Source: Cyclospora cayetanensis (lineage: Eukaryota; Apicomplexa; Conoidasida; Eucoccidiorida; Eimeriidae). Taken from it: DNA of 64,000 nucleotides. The translations under genes were made by a program, and so were the position numbers. This document shows positions 46,101 to 58,900 of this stretch, piece by piece (position 1 is the first letter of the stretch; every line of letters begins with the position of its first letter). The stretch spans positions 1-64,000 of the forward strand of contig NW_020312097.1 in the NCBI RefSeq assembly GCF_002999335.1. Reading direction: 5' to 3'. The notes beneath the pieces were generated by a model. That model saw only the letters and a list, made by a program, of their open reading frames with translations, was not told the origin of the DNA and did no database searches.

Positions 46101-47285
46101 CGCTGTTTCTACCGCCGCTTGCAGGGCAGTGCCTTGGTCTCCTTGCTGCTCATGCTCGTGCATTACACTCCGCTAGGCAGCCAACGCGACAGGAGCTGTC
46201 GCTGCTCTGGAGGCTTGGAAATGCTGCATCTCCTCACCCCAGTAGTTCGACAGTGCTCTGCAGGGCTAATCAAAGAGCACGTAGCGAACGCTGTGGCAGC
46301 AGCCTTAGGTGCTGCGAAGGAGGAAGAGGAACGGCAGCAGCAGCAGAAGGAAGAAGAAGAACGAGAAGAAGAGGAGAAGGAGCAGGGGAGGGGGAAGGAA
46401 AAGCAGCAGCCACGACAGCAGCAGCAGCAGGAGAAGGGGAAGGAAAAACAGCAGCCACGACAGCAGCAGCAGCCGGAGAAGGGGAAGGAAAAACAGCAGC
46501 CACGACAGCAGCAGCAGCAGGAGAGGGAACAATCAAAAGCCTCGCCAAGGCTGCAAGACGCAGCGACACTACACGCCGACATTTGCAGCGCTCTTCACGG
46601 CACACTAGAAGCCCTTAAACAGCAAACGGATTCTGGAGATCAGCATCAGCAGCAACAGCAGCAGAGTCAGCGACAGCAGCAGCAGAGTCAGCGACAGCAG
46701 CAGCAGAGTCAGCATCAACAACAGCAACAGAATCAGCAGCAACAACAGAATCAGCAGCAACAAGGCGATGTCTGCAGTCGCCGCAACGATGCGTGTCAGG
46801 GGCGAGGCATGCGTGTCGTGCCGCGTTCCTCTGGAGATTCGTTTCTCTCATGGGCTTCTTCCAGTGAGGGCAGATTTCTGCAGCTGGAAGTCTTGCGCAC
46901 TGGTGTTTATGCCACACGCGGAAAGAGCGCCTTTCTCCACACTTGGAAAGCCATTTTATGGCAGCCTTTGATGCGTTGGATCTGCTTTCTCTGCCGCAGA
47001 CAGCTTGACCACAGCCTCGTCGAGTCTTGGTTTTGCACCCTCTGGAGCAGGAGCGGTAGCTGCAGCGTGTGCAGCTGCTGCGGAATGGAGGCTTTCTCTG
47101 AAACGCCAGCTGTGCGCTGTATCACCGACCGTCTCACGAAACGCTAGACAGCTGCAGGACAGACTCTGGAGGCTTGCTCAAGAGTACGCCTTGGTCGCTA
47201 TTCCTCCAAGCCATAATACTGCTCTCTATGTCTATATATATACATATATAGATATATATTATATATGTATAAATGTGTATGCATG

Positions 47286-47316
<31 letters not shown>

Positions 47317-49562
47317 CCGTGCATCGTGTGGGCACATTATGGTGGGGCCCTTCTGCTTTAGACATTGCCTCCTACGGGAGCAGCTGCAGCGGCTGTTGTT
47401 TTCGCTGGGCGTCTTCTGATGCATGAGTGTGGCTCGTCTTGCCTTGTTTGTGTACGTGTGTATGCATATGTAGGTGTGCATGTGTACGTGTGTGTATATG
47501 TGTGCATACGCCTTCTTTAGGGGGCTTGTAGGATGCTGGGAAGCTTGGTGGCAGCGTCTTTACGACCTGTATCTCCACAGCAGCAGCTGCCCGTGCATTG
47601 CCTCCGTTGCTCCTCTCGCTTTGCGGTCTGTTGCTGCGGCTGAAAGTCTTCTTGCCGTTGCCTTTTGGTCGGAATGTCTTTCGCTGCAAGCTGAGCAGGA
47701 TACGCGAGCGCTGGCGAGGATTCGGTGAGCTGTGAGAAAGGGAGCAGGAGCTGTCAGAGCGGCTCCTGGTGTCTGTACAGCCGGTGTGGGTGGCTGCACT
47801 CGGCAGTGCGACGGCCCTTCTCTCGCGCATACACCCCAGCGCTGCAGCAGCACACAGCCTTGAGTCTGAGATGGTTGCTTTTTTGTTATTGTTTTCGCTG
47901 TTGTTTTTTGTTGTTTTTTGCTGTTTTTTGCCCGTCGCAGCAAGGGCTTTTTACGCTGCTTGCAAGAGGCGCCGGTGGATGTCTGCGCACGCGCAGTGCA
48001 ACTCGGGATGTACGTACAGCAGAGGCAGCTGCTGGTGCATCAAACGCCTCTGCAGCTGCCCTTGTGTTTCTTGGGGCTTGCTGCAGCCCGTTGCGGGAAT
48101 AATGCGCTCGCGATTTGGTGTTATGAGACGTCGTGGCTGCAAGAACCGAGTATGTCTTTTTCGCAGGCTGCGCCGTCTGTCTGTCTGTCTGCAGCTGCAT
48201 GCATGCGGCGTTTGGTGTGCCTGTCATCTGTCGTAAATGGGGGGAGGGAGGAAGCGGGAAAAAAGACGAGAAGGGGACTGGGAGCGCCTTGCTAGAGGCG
48301 GATGTTTTCTATCTCTCTTTTTTCCATTCTCTCTTTCTTTCTCTATCTCTTTTCTCTCTATCTCTCTTTCTATCGCTTCCTGTTTCTTTCTCTCTTTTTG
48401 TTGCTTTCTCTCTATCTCTTTCCCCATCTCTCTTTCTCTCTACCTCTTCTCTATGCGAGGATAAGGTGGATAGATTTGCGCAGCGAGCACAGAGACACTC
48501 CCGATGACCATGCACTCGTTAAAGCGTGGTGATGTCGATATGTGGCGGTGCATGCAGCGTTTCGCGCGGCTCTGCTGCTGCTGCTCGCGTTTCTTCGCGG
48601 CGGGCAGCATGCCTCTGCCACTGGCCTTATTCAGCAGGCATGCAGACTGCTGCCTCCCCAGCACGCAAACAAGCTGCTTCGCGCAGTGGCAGCTGTCACT
48701 CTAGGCGCTGCGGTAGATGCTGGGCAGTCAGCCGCAAGTCTCCGCAGTCTGGCAGCGCAAGCTGCCGCTGCAGCGGCTGCCGATGCCGTTGCAGAGGCTG
48801 TCGCAGCAGAAAAAGATCGGATGGGAGCGGTGTCTGTGAGTGCACAGCCTGTTGCAGACAGCTTCGAAAGTTTAGGTGAATTCTGGGGATGTGCTGCTCC
48901 CTACGATCGGCATCATCCTGAACGACACATGGCATGCGGAGCTCTTGCTGCGCATGCTGCGCCTTGGCTGCGGAAGGCTTTGCAGCGCATGCAGCTTCTC
49001 GAGTTGATGCCTAACGCAGCTAACGCAGAGGAGGACGGGGAGGTTCCTCGGAAGCTCGCTGCGTCTGCAACAGAAAAGGGGGGGGGAATTTCTCCAGCGG
49101 AGGAAGAAGAACGAGATCCTGCGCTTGCTACTATCCGACGTGGCGTGTGGACTGCTTCGCGTCTGCAGTGAGGCAGCAGCAGCATACTGGGAAGGGTACT
49201 TTGAGAGAAGGGGGAATACTTTGAGAGAAGGGGGAATACTTTGAGAGAAGGGGGAATACTTTGAGAGAAGGGGGGAATACTTTGAGGGAAGGGGGAATAC
49301 TTTGAGAGAAGGGGGGAATACTTTGAGAGAAGGGGGAATACTTTGAGAGAAGGGGGGAATACTTTGAGAGAAGGGGGGAATACTTTGAGAGAAGGGGGGA
49401 ATACTTTGAGAGAAGGGGGAATACTTTGAGAGAAGGGGGGAATACTTTGAGGGAAAGGGGGAATAGGTGACATGATGTCACTGCTTTAGCGATCTGCGGC
49501 GCAGCTTAAGGGGAAGTGGAATGGGAAACAGTGCTGCTGCTTCTCGTGCAATTTTCTCCTTC

Positions 49563-49603
<41 letters not shown>

Positions 49604-49903
49604 AGGAGCTTATTCTGGCTCGGCCTTTGGAAAGACGCTCTTGGGGCGGCTGAGGAGGAGGCACAGCAGCAGCAGCAGCAGCAGGAAGCGCAAAACGCTG
49701 AAGGAACGGCAGTGATCGCAGCCGCAGCAAGTGCTGCTGCTGCATTCGCATGCAGAGACTATGGGGCCCTATTGCAGCAGGCTAACCGCTTGGAGGAGGT
49801 AGCGCATCTCTCCTGTCTCTTTCTCGCGTCTCTCATTTTTTGAGTGCATGTGTATATATATATATATAGATGTATGCGCGTGTCTATATGTGTATGTATG
49901 TTG

Positions 49904-49934
<31 letters not shown>

Positions 49935-52900
49935 GTATGTGTGTGTGTATGCCTATATATTTCTATGTGTGTGTATGTCTATATATATATGTATGTGTGT
50001 GTATGCCTACATGCATACGTATATATGTGGATGTGTATGAATCTTATGTGTATATGTATGTCTATTTGTATATATATGTGTGTGTATGTATGTGTGTATG
50101 TCTATATATATATATATATTTGGATGCCTATATATTTCTGTGTGTGCATGTAGGTATATCACTTCACGGGGTGTATCACGTGCATGGACAGCTGCAGCGG
50201 TGGCTCCAGCAAAGGCGAGGGTGCATGCGTTTTTTGTGTGTTTGTTTACCGTGTGTTTTGCAGTCCTCGTATGAAAGGCACTTTTATACAGCCGCCGTGG
50301 AATGCATGCATCGGCTAGACTCTGCTGCAGCTTCTGCTGCAATATCTGCTGCAGCGTCCTGCTGCAAAAACAGCAGCAGCACACCTCCGCTGCTGCAGAC
50401 ACTGCAACGCTTGCAAATCTCGGCACTGCACGATGCAGCTGCAGCTGCGCAGACGCCAGCTCGAAGGACTGCCTTTGCTGCCTTCCTTAAAGGCATGCCT
50501 GATGCAGCGCTTCTTCTTCCAGGAGGTCTTCGCAAAATCACAGCTGTGCGTCTTTTGCACAGACACACTTAAGCTAGAGGAGTGGCAGCATTTAGGGGGA
50601 GACTTGTGAGCTTTTTCGTGGAAAAAAGCTCTTCAGAGACAGGCGTGTAGGTTTGTGTGTATGTGTATGCGTGAGTGGGTATGTATGTATGCGTGGATGT
50701 GTATGTATGTATGTGTGCGCGTCTACTTGTATCTATGTATGTGTCTATTTATTCATGTGTCTAGCTATGTATGTGTCTATTTATTCATGTGTCTAGCTAT
50801 GTGTGTGTGTGTATTTATGTGTCTAGCTATGTATGCCTGTATTTATTCATGTGTTTAGCTATGTATGTCTTTATTTATTTATGCGTTTAGCGATGTATGC
50901 CTGTATTTATTCATGTGTTTAGCTATGTATGTCTTTATTTATTTATGCGTTTAGCTATGTATGTGTCTATTTATTCATGTGTTTAGCTATGTATGTCTTT
51001 ATTTATTTATGCGTTTAGCTATGTATGTGTCTATTTATTCATGTGTTCAGCTATGTATGCCTGTATTTATTCATGTGTTTAGCTATGTATGTCTTTATTT
51101 ATTTATGCGTTTAGCTATGTATGCCTGTATTTATTCATGTGTTTAGCTATGTATGTCTTTATTTATTCATGTGTTCAGCTATGTATGCCTGTATTTATTC
51201 ATGTGTTCAGCTATGTATGTCTTTATTTATTTATGCGTTTAGCTATGATGCCTGTATTTATTCATGTGTTTAGCTATGTGTGTGTTTTTGTGTATGTGGG
51301 CTTTTTAGGCTGCAAGTTTTTTGCTGCCCGCGATGTCTCCTTCCGAGGTGTCTGCGTGGATGCGGTGTGCTGCGGCAGCAGACAGCTGCAACAGATTGCT
51401 GAGTCATTCAGGCTCGACGCTGCAGTTGTTGCTGCCCTTGCTGCAGCAGCAGCACGAGCAGCAGCAGCTGCAGCAGCAACAGCAGCAGCAGCAATTCGAC
51501 CCGTGGAGTTTGCTGCTGACAGCGCGGGAGCTGCGGAGGCTTGGCTTCCATCAGGAGGCTTTGCATGTGTTAACCACCGCAGAAGCCTCCGTTGAGAGCA
51601 CATTTTTTGGCAGCAGCAGCAGCAGCACGAGCAGCAGCAGCAGCAGCAGCACGAGCAGCAGCAGCACGAGCAGCAGCAGCAGCAGCAGCAGCAGTAGAAG
51701 GCTGCTCTGGCTGTCAAGCCTTCCCCGATTGCTGCAAGGCTTGGTGGGGGGAACGCAGACACCTGCGCAGCAGCACGAGCTGCTGCTGCTTTTGCGCGCG
51801 TGCATCCCCACGCATTGCTTGGAGTTTCTTCCAGTTTTTTCACCGCCGCAGACAGCCGGAGAGGCAGACATTGAACTTCGCGTTACAGCGATGCGTCAAG
51901 GTGTGGCTTGCGACGTGCTGGAGGCTGCAAGCGCTGCGGTTCTGCGCTGCTGCTGCCGAATGACTTTGGGTAAGCTCGTTGTGTGAGCCCTTTCTTTCTA
52001 CTTTTCTTCTTTTACAGCTTGTTGCAGTCTGGCTAACACGAGTAGCACCTCAGTTGCAAGGCACAGAAAGCGCGAAGCCACTGTACTCTCTGGTCGGTGT
52101 GTGTGGTGATAGTGGTAGTGCTGATATAGAGGTAGTACTGATATAGGGGTAGTACTGATATTGCGGTAGTAGGGGTGTTGTTGCTCTTGTTGCTGCTGCT
52201 GAGTGTGTAGTGCTCCTGCGCTTCCTCTTGTGCTGCTGCAGCCAAGTGGACAGACACCTTGAGAGGCCTCCCAATCGGCAGCAGCTGCGCGGATGCAGAC
52301 TCCCTCTCCCCAACTCTCGATGCTTCCGCTGCAACATCTCTCCTGCGTTACGCTGCAGCAGCAGCTGCCGCACCTGCTGCTGCTGCTGCTGCTGCTGCGG
52401 ACTGTCCGGCTGTCTCGACAGTTGCTGCAGCTTGCTGGCGATCCTGGGGGCTTGCGATTTTGCGCGCTGTAGTTCCCCTACGAGAGTTAAGCAAGCAAAA
52501 CGACGAGCAGCAACAGCAACAGAAGAAGCAGCAGAACGACGAGCAACAGCAACAGAAGAAGCAGCAGCAAAATGACGAGCAACAGCAGCAGAAGAAGCAG
52601 CAAAACGACGAGCAACAGCAACAGAAGAAGCAGCAAAACGACGAGCAACAGCAACAGAAGAAGCAGCAGAACGACGAGCAACAGCAGCAGAAGAAGCAGC
52701 AGAACGACGAGCAACAGCAACAGAAGAAGCAGCAAAACGACGAGCAGCAACAGCAACAGAAGAAGCAGCAGAACGACGAGCAACAGCAACAGAAGAAGCA
52801 GCAGAACGACGAGCAACAGCAGCAGAAGAAGCAGCAGAACGACGAGCAACAGCAACAGAAGAAGCAGCAGAACGACGAGCAACAGCAACAGAAGAAGCAG

Positions 52901-55900
52901 CAGAACGACGAGCAACAGCAACAGAAGAAGCAGCAACACGGCGAGCAACAAGATGAGCATACACCCCATGAGGGAAGCCAGGAGGCTGGATGTGCAGTGC
53001 AGCTGCAAGCGGTGGAAGGGCCTCTTCTTCCAGAGGCTTTGCTTTGCTGGCAGAAGCAGCAAGAATCAGATGACAGGAGGAAAAACATTTCTACCAGTTG
53101 TGGAATCCATTTATCGCCTTGTGCTCAACACATGTTGCTGCTGGAAGCCTTGCGGGCATTACTTCGAGCTGCAAGTCTCACAGCAACAGCTGCAGCTACA
53201 CAATCAGCAGAATGCATGGAATTAGGGATGGCTGTCGTTCTAGCCGCAGGATTGGTGCGCTATCTCCCTGCTGCTGCTCCTGCTGCTTCTGCTTCTGTCG
53301 CTGCTGCTTCTACTGCTGCCTCTGTCGCTGCTGCTGCTGCTGCTCCCTACTCCTGCTGCTTCCTACTCCTGCTGCTCCCTACTCCTGCTGCTTCTGCTTC
53401 TGCCTCTGTCCGCTGCTTTGCTAGGGGGGTTCGCTGAGTGGTGCATGCGTTTTCTTGTGAGGCATATCTTTCTTCTGCAGGCCGCTTCAGTCGATTCTGC
53501 AGCAGTTGATTCTGCAGCAGTCGATTCAGCAGCGGAGCACTTGATCGCCAGCGAGATGTCAGGATTGCTACAGTTGCAACAGCCCGCGCTGCTGCAGCAA
53601 TTACTCTCCAGAGTAGCGGCTTCATGTGACTCCCGCGAGGAACGGATCTACACGCGGATACTTGTTGAGCAAGGTTTGTTCCTCGCCTCACTTTGAGGCC
53701 TTTTTCTTTCGGCTATCCAGCCGTTTGGGGGCTTAAAAGGCTGATTTTATGTGTATGTATGTATATATATATGTGTATGTATATGTATATATATATATGT
53801 GTACTGGTTTTATGTGTAGATATGTGGATGTATATATATATATATATGTATGCATATATATGTGTATGTATATGTATACATATGTGTATGTATATGTATA
53901 TATACGTGTATGTATATGTATATATGAACGTATGCGTGCATGTGCATGTGTATAAGTGTGTAGTGCTGTTGCACATACATACCCACACATATGTACACCC
54001 ATATATATATACCCACATATATACACACATGTATACATACCCACATATATATATATACCCACATATATATACCCACATATATATATACCCACATACATAT
54101 ACACACATATATATATATACCCACATATATGTACCCACATATGTATACCCACATATATATACCCGCATATATATACACATATATATACATATATATATAT
54201 ATATACACATATATATACACACATACATATACACACATACATATACATATATATATACACCCACATATGTATATACACACACATATACATACCCACATAT
54301 ATATATACCCACAGATATACATACCCACATACGCATATCTATACCCACATATATATATGTGCAAATCGATACTGCACGCCCTTGCTTGGGCCTGGTGTTT
54401 GTGAGCTGCACCTGCGACATTGCTGCATGCGTATGCTATGCATGCATGCATGCGTCTGCAGCGCTCACGTTTCCGCAAGCCTCAGTGTTGCCTCTCATAA
54501 CCAGCGCGCAGTGTAGTGACAGCCCAGTGTTGGTGCGCGCGGCTACAGCGGCTTCGACAGCTGCAGCAATCACGAGGCCTATGTTGCTGCAGGAGGCAAC
54601 CTGGCTGCAGCAGCAGCTCCTGCAGGTGTCTGTACACCTCGGAGAAAGATGGATCTCTGCTCTCGACGCAGCTAGCCATGTAGCCTTCGATCAAAAGCAG
54701 CCCGCGGAAGCCGTGCGCATGCTCCTGCCTCTGCATCGAGCGACGCTGGAAGGACCAAAGGTGAGAGAGAGAGAAAGAGAGAGATTCCTCCTTTTTGGCG
54801 TTCTGATTTTTCTGTTGCTGCTACTGCAGCTAGTGCTACTGCTGCAACTACTGCTACTGCTGCAGCTACTGCTACTGCTGCTCGCAGTAGCACCGTTGTG
54901 TCACCAGTTTTCCGTGCTTCCTTGCGAGGCTTTAATCTGCTCTGCGGAAGAAGGCGCTGCGTGTGTCTGCGTCTCTAGTGCCTTGGCGACGCCTTATTTC
55001 TTCAGCAGCATGGAGCTGATCTGCAGCGGGCTTACCTTGGCGTGCAGGCTTTTCTTGCTCTTGGTAAAACTCCGAGATGCTGTTACGCTTGACACTGGCT
55101 CACATCCCTCTTGTCTCCCCTCCCCCCGCTACTACACACATTGCTGTCCGTTGATTGAGCAGCAGAAGCAGCAGCAGCAGCAGCAGCAGCTCTTTGGCTG
55201 TTTGGCGTGCGTGTGGCTTCCTCAGGCGGCACGGTGGAAGCAGCGCATGCACTGCAAGGGAGTTGGGGTTGTTATTTTCGTGTGTTTTCTTCGTTGTTGA
55301 TGCAAAGGCGTTCAGAAAGTCGCACGCATCGACTTTGCGACAGCGCACCGCAGCTTGTAGCACACAGAAGCTGGCAGTTGGAGGTGCCTGGTAGGGAGCC
55401 TTTTTTTCCTCGAGTTTTGCATGCGTGGAGGGGGAATGCAGCAGCAAGAGGCAGTGTGTGTCTGCGTGTGTATTTGTCCCTTCGTCTTCTTCTATCGATT
55501 CTGTTTGTGTCGGAAAAGAATAGCCTGAGGAGGAGGGTTGTGAGGTTCTGCGCTTTTTCGCCTCGCATGTGCATGCGGCGGAAGCAAGGCGCTTTGAGAG
55601 AGTGCTGCTTTTCTTGCCGAACTTGCTCCTTCTTGCGACTTTTTCCGTAGGCTGCGTTTTTTGACACGGAGGCCAAAGCTGCCTCGCTGCGGTGCATGCA
55701 TGCATGCTGTGTGGGGTGGCTGCTGCTGCCGTTGTTGTTCTACAGGCAAGCTTGGCATACGCATTCACCGCGTGTTACCACTAGCTGTAGTGCTCCCCAC
55801 AAAGGAACGACCACGGCTGCTGGCGATGGAGGGAGAAGACGGTATTTGCTACAGATTCATTCTGAAGGCGCATGAAGATCTTCGACAGCAACAACGCATC

Positions 55901-58900
55901 ATGCTCGTATGCCTTTCTACGTGTGCTGCTGCTGCTGTGTCTGCGACTACTGCTGCGGCGAGTTTCGTTTCTCGCAAGATGCCAAACCTTCTGCTCTGAT
56001 GATGCGAAGAGTGCGGCTAGCTGTCTGATAAGGACTCATCTCCCCTGTTTATGTGTGAAATGGAATTCTTTTTCCTCACGCATTGAAGTTGCATGCCTTC
56101 AAGTCTGTTTTTCTTCTTTCACATTTTCGCTTGCCTCTAGTTTCCGCACGCGAAAGCTAAAGGCAAGCGAAAAACTCCTGTTGCCGCGGTTCGCCTGCTC
56201 CGGCCTGCTGTCTCCGTATGTCTCTTTCTCTGTATTGGTGGGGTTGCACTGCTGCTTGCTGCGCTCAGCTTATGCAGTACCTCTCCTTGCTTCTGCAGCG
56301 GCGAGAGCTGCACAGGAGCACCTTTGGTCTGGAAGCAACAGACGCTGCAACGCGAAAAAATGCCTCGGAAAAGGAGCAGTCCTCTTCGCAGCCTCCCGAG
56401 CAGTCCAGCCTCCCAAGGCGCAGCAGCAATAGAGGCAGCAGTAGCCATGCATGCAAGTGCTGCACGAATATTCCATGCGCTCTGTACGAAGTTATTCCGC
56501 TGTCTCCTTCTCTTGGCCTTATTCAGTGGATTCCAAGCGCTCCTACGCTCAAGGATCTCATGACGCAGCACCGGAGAATGCAGCGGCTGCCGCTGAACCT
56601 TGAATTGACTCTTTTTACTGCAGCGAAGCAACAACAGCAACAGCAACAGCAACAGCAACAACAGCAACAGCAGCAGCAACAGCAGCAGCAACAACAGCAA
56701 CAGCAACAGCAACAGCGGAGTGCTCAACTTGACGGCAAAGAATCTCCCGCCGTGGTACACGTTGTCTTCTTGTTGCTATTCTGAGCGGCAGCTGTTTGTT
56801 TGCTGTTTTCTGTTTGCTGCTTTTACGCATGCCTGCCGACCCCTCCTCGTGTTTACTGCCATCCTGCGACTGTGTAGGCTGTCGCATTTTTGTAGATCTG
56901 AGGCTGTGGGATGTGCGCAACTCTTGCACTTGCTCCAAGAACGCATGCAGCCACCCTGCATAGTGAAGGGGCGTTTGCCTGCGTGCGTCGTTCATGGTGT
57001 CTGCGCAGCTAGAATCAGCCTTTCTTGCCTTCCTAGAGCTCACCACTGGGGATGATTTGCGACAGCTGCTGTGGGTAAGGAGCAGCAGCAGCAGCAGCTG
57101 GCTAAGGGAGCGGCGTTCTATAGCCGCTGGCCATGCAGCTATGGCTGCATGCGGCTATATTTGTGGCGTGGGAGATAGACACCCCGGAAACTTGCTGCTC
57201 TGCTGCTGCTGCAGCATGAGCAACTGCAGCGGCTGCTGCATTGCCCATGTAGACTTCAGTGACGTCTTCGAAGCGGCAGCGCGCAGACAAACTCTCCCAG
57301 AAACTGTCCCCTTCAGGTCTGTGTCGTACTCCTTCTCGTCTACACAGCCGCTGCAATTCGCTCTGCTTTCTACTCCGCATGGCGTGTGTTTCGAATGTCT
57401 CGAAAGGCCTCCTACAGCATGCGTCTCGGAAGACAATCGATCTGCACGGCTGCCAGACAGCCTCTGTTTAGATCTCATTTTTTTGTCTCACACATTCTTG
57501 GTGCATGCGTGTATGTGTGTTATTTTCGTGTTCTCGTTGTGGTGTTGGCTTGTGTTTTCTTGGCCCTCTCTCTCTGTGTGTCTATCTACTTCTTCCTATA
57601 AATAAATATATATTATATGTACCACTCTATCTCACTATCTATCTCACTATCTATCTCACTCTGTCTCTTCCTATCTCACTATCTATCTCACTATCTATCT
57701 CTCTCCATCTCTAAAGCCACAGCTCGATGCGTTTCCAGGACGAGCGCGTGTGTGCATGCATGCCTCTTCTCGCATAAAGCACGTGTGCAGAAGCTGTGAC
57801 GGACTGCTGCATGCGTGTTTTTCTCCTCCTTCTCCTCCACGCAGGCAGACGCGCATGTTGGTAAGAGCCTTGGACACAGGTACTTCCCAAGGCATTTTCT
57901 TGGCGTGTCTGACACTTTGTTTGAAGATCTTGAGGAAGCACAGATTCACAGTCTGCCTGCTCCTGTCTGCCTGCACGATGGATCCTTCGCTTCCCCTCAA
58001 AGTGCTCAAGGCAGCGGAGAGTGAAAGACGACACGAAGGGTCGATGACTTCTGGAGAAGGGAGGTCCCCTGGCTGTGCCTCCAGCGGGGATGCCTCTTCT
58101 TCAGCTCCCTGGCTGCGCACGCGAAAAGACGTTCTCATGAGGATTTGCAACAAACTGGACGGCCTTGATTTCGGGTACCATCGATGTGTCTCTACATGGC
58201 GCACTCTCCTTCTTTCCCAAAAAACGGGTGTCTGTACAGTCCACGCTACACACAGCGGCCCCTGGATATGCAGCGCAGCCGCCTCTAGACCATGTGTCTC
58301 ATGTGTGTGTCATCTGCGTGTATGTGTGTCATGTGTGTGTATGTGTGTGTCATCTGTGTATGTGTGTCATGTGTGTGAATGTGTGTGTCATATGTGTATG
58401 TGTGTCAAGGATGTGTCATATGTGTGTGTGTGTCAACTATGTGTCATATGTGTATGTGTGTCAAGGATGTGTGTGTGTGTCAAGTATGTGTCATATGTGT
58501 ATGTGTTTCATGTGTGTATGTGTGTCAAGTATGTGTCATATGTGTATGTGTGTCATGTATGTGTCATATGTGTATGTGTGTCAAGTATGTGTATCAAGTA
58601 TGTGTCATATGTGTATGTGTGTCAAGTATGTGTATCAAGTATGTGTCATATGTGTATGTGTGTCAAGTATGTGTATCAAGTATGTGTATGTGTGTCAAGT
58701 ATGTGTCATATGTGTATGTGTGCCAGGGGTGTGTCAAGTGCATGTGTGTGTCAAGTGCATGTGTATCATGTGTGTCAAGTATGTGTCATATGTGTGTGTG
58801 TGTATCAAGTATGTGTCATGTGTGTATGTCATGTGTGTATGCCATGTGTCTATGGACTGGTTGTACGTCTTTTGGCGCTGTTTTCTGTGCAGTCCGATCG

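Noticed and set aside
52348..53088. 246-codon minus frame of Cys, Phe and Ser, and a Leu/Val-rich minus frame
   Set aside because: Antisense shadows of the [11 protein letters not shown] repeat within a verified TOR exon.
53693..54450. Long Tyr/Ile/Thr/His-rich frames on both strands
   Set aside because: They run through TATATG and ACCCACATATAT microsatellites in an intron bracketed by phase-matched splice sites.
58165..58860. Val/Cys/Met frames that run directly into the FATC exon
   Set aside because: They derive from the TGTGTCAAGTATG repeat. The donor at 58175 and acceptor at 58892 keep phase and restore the TOR alignment.
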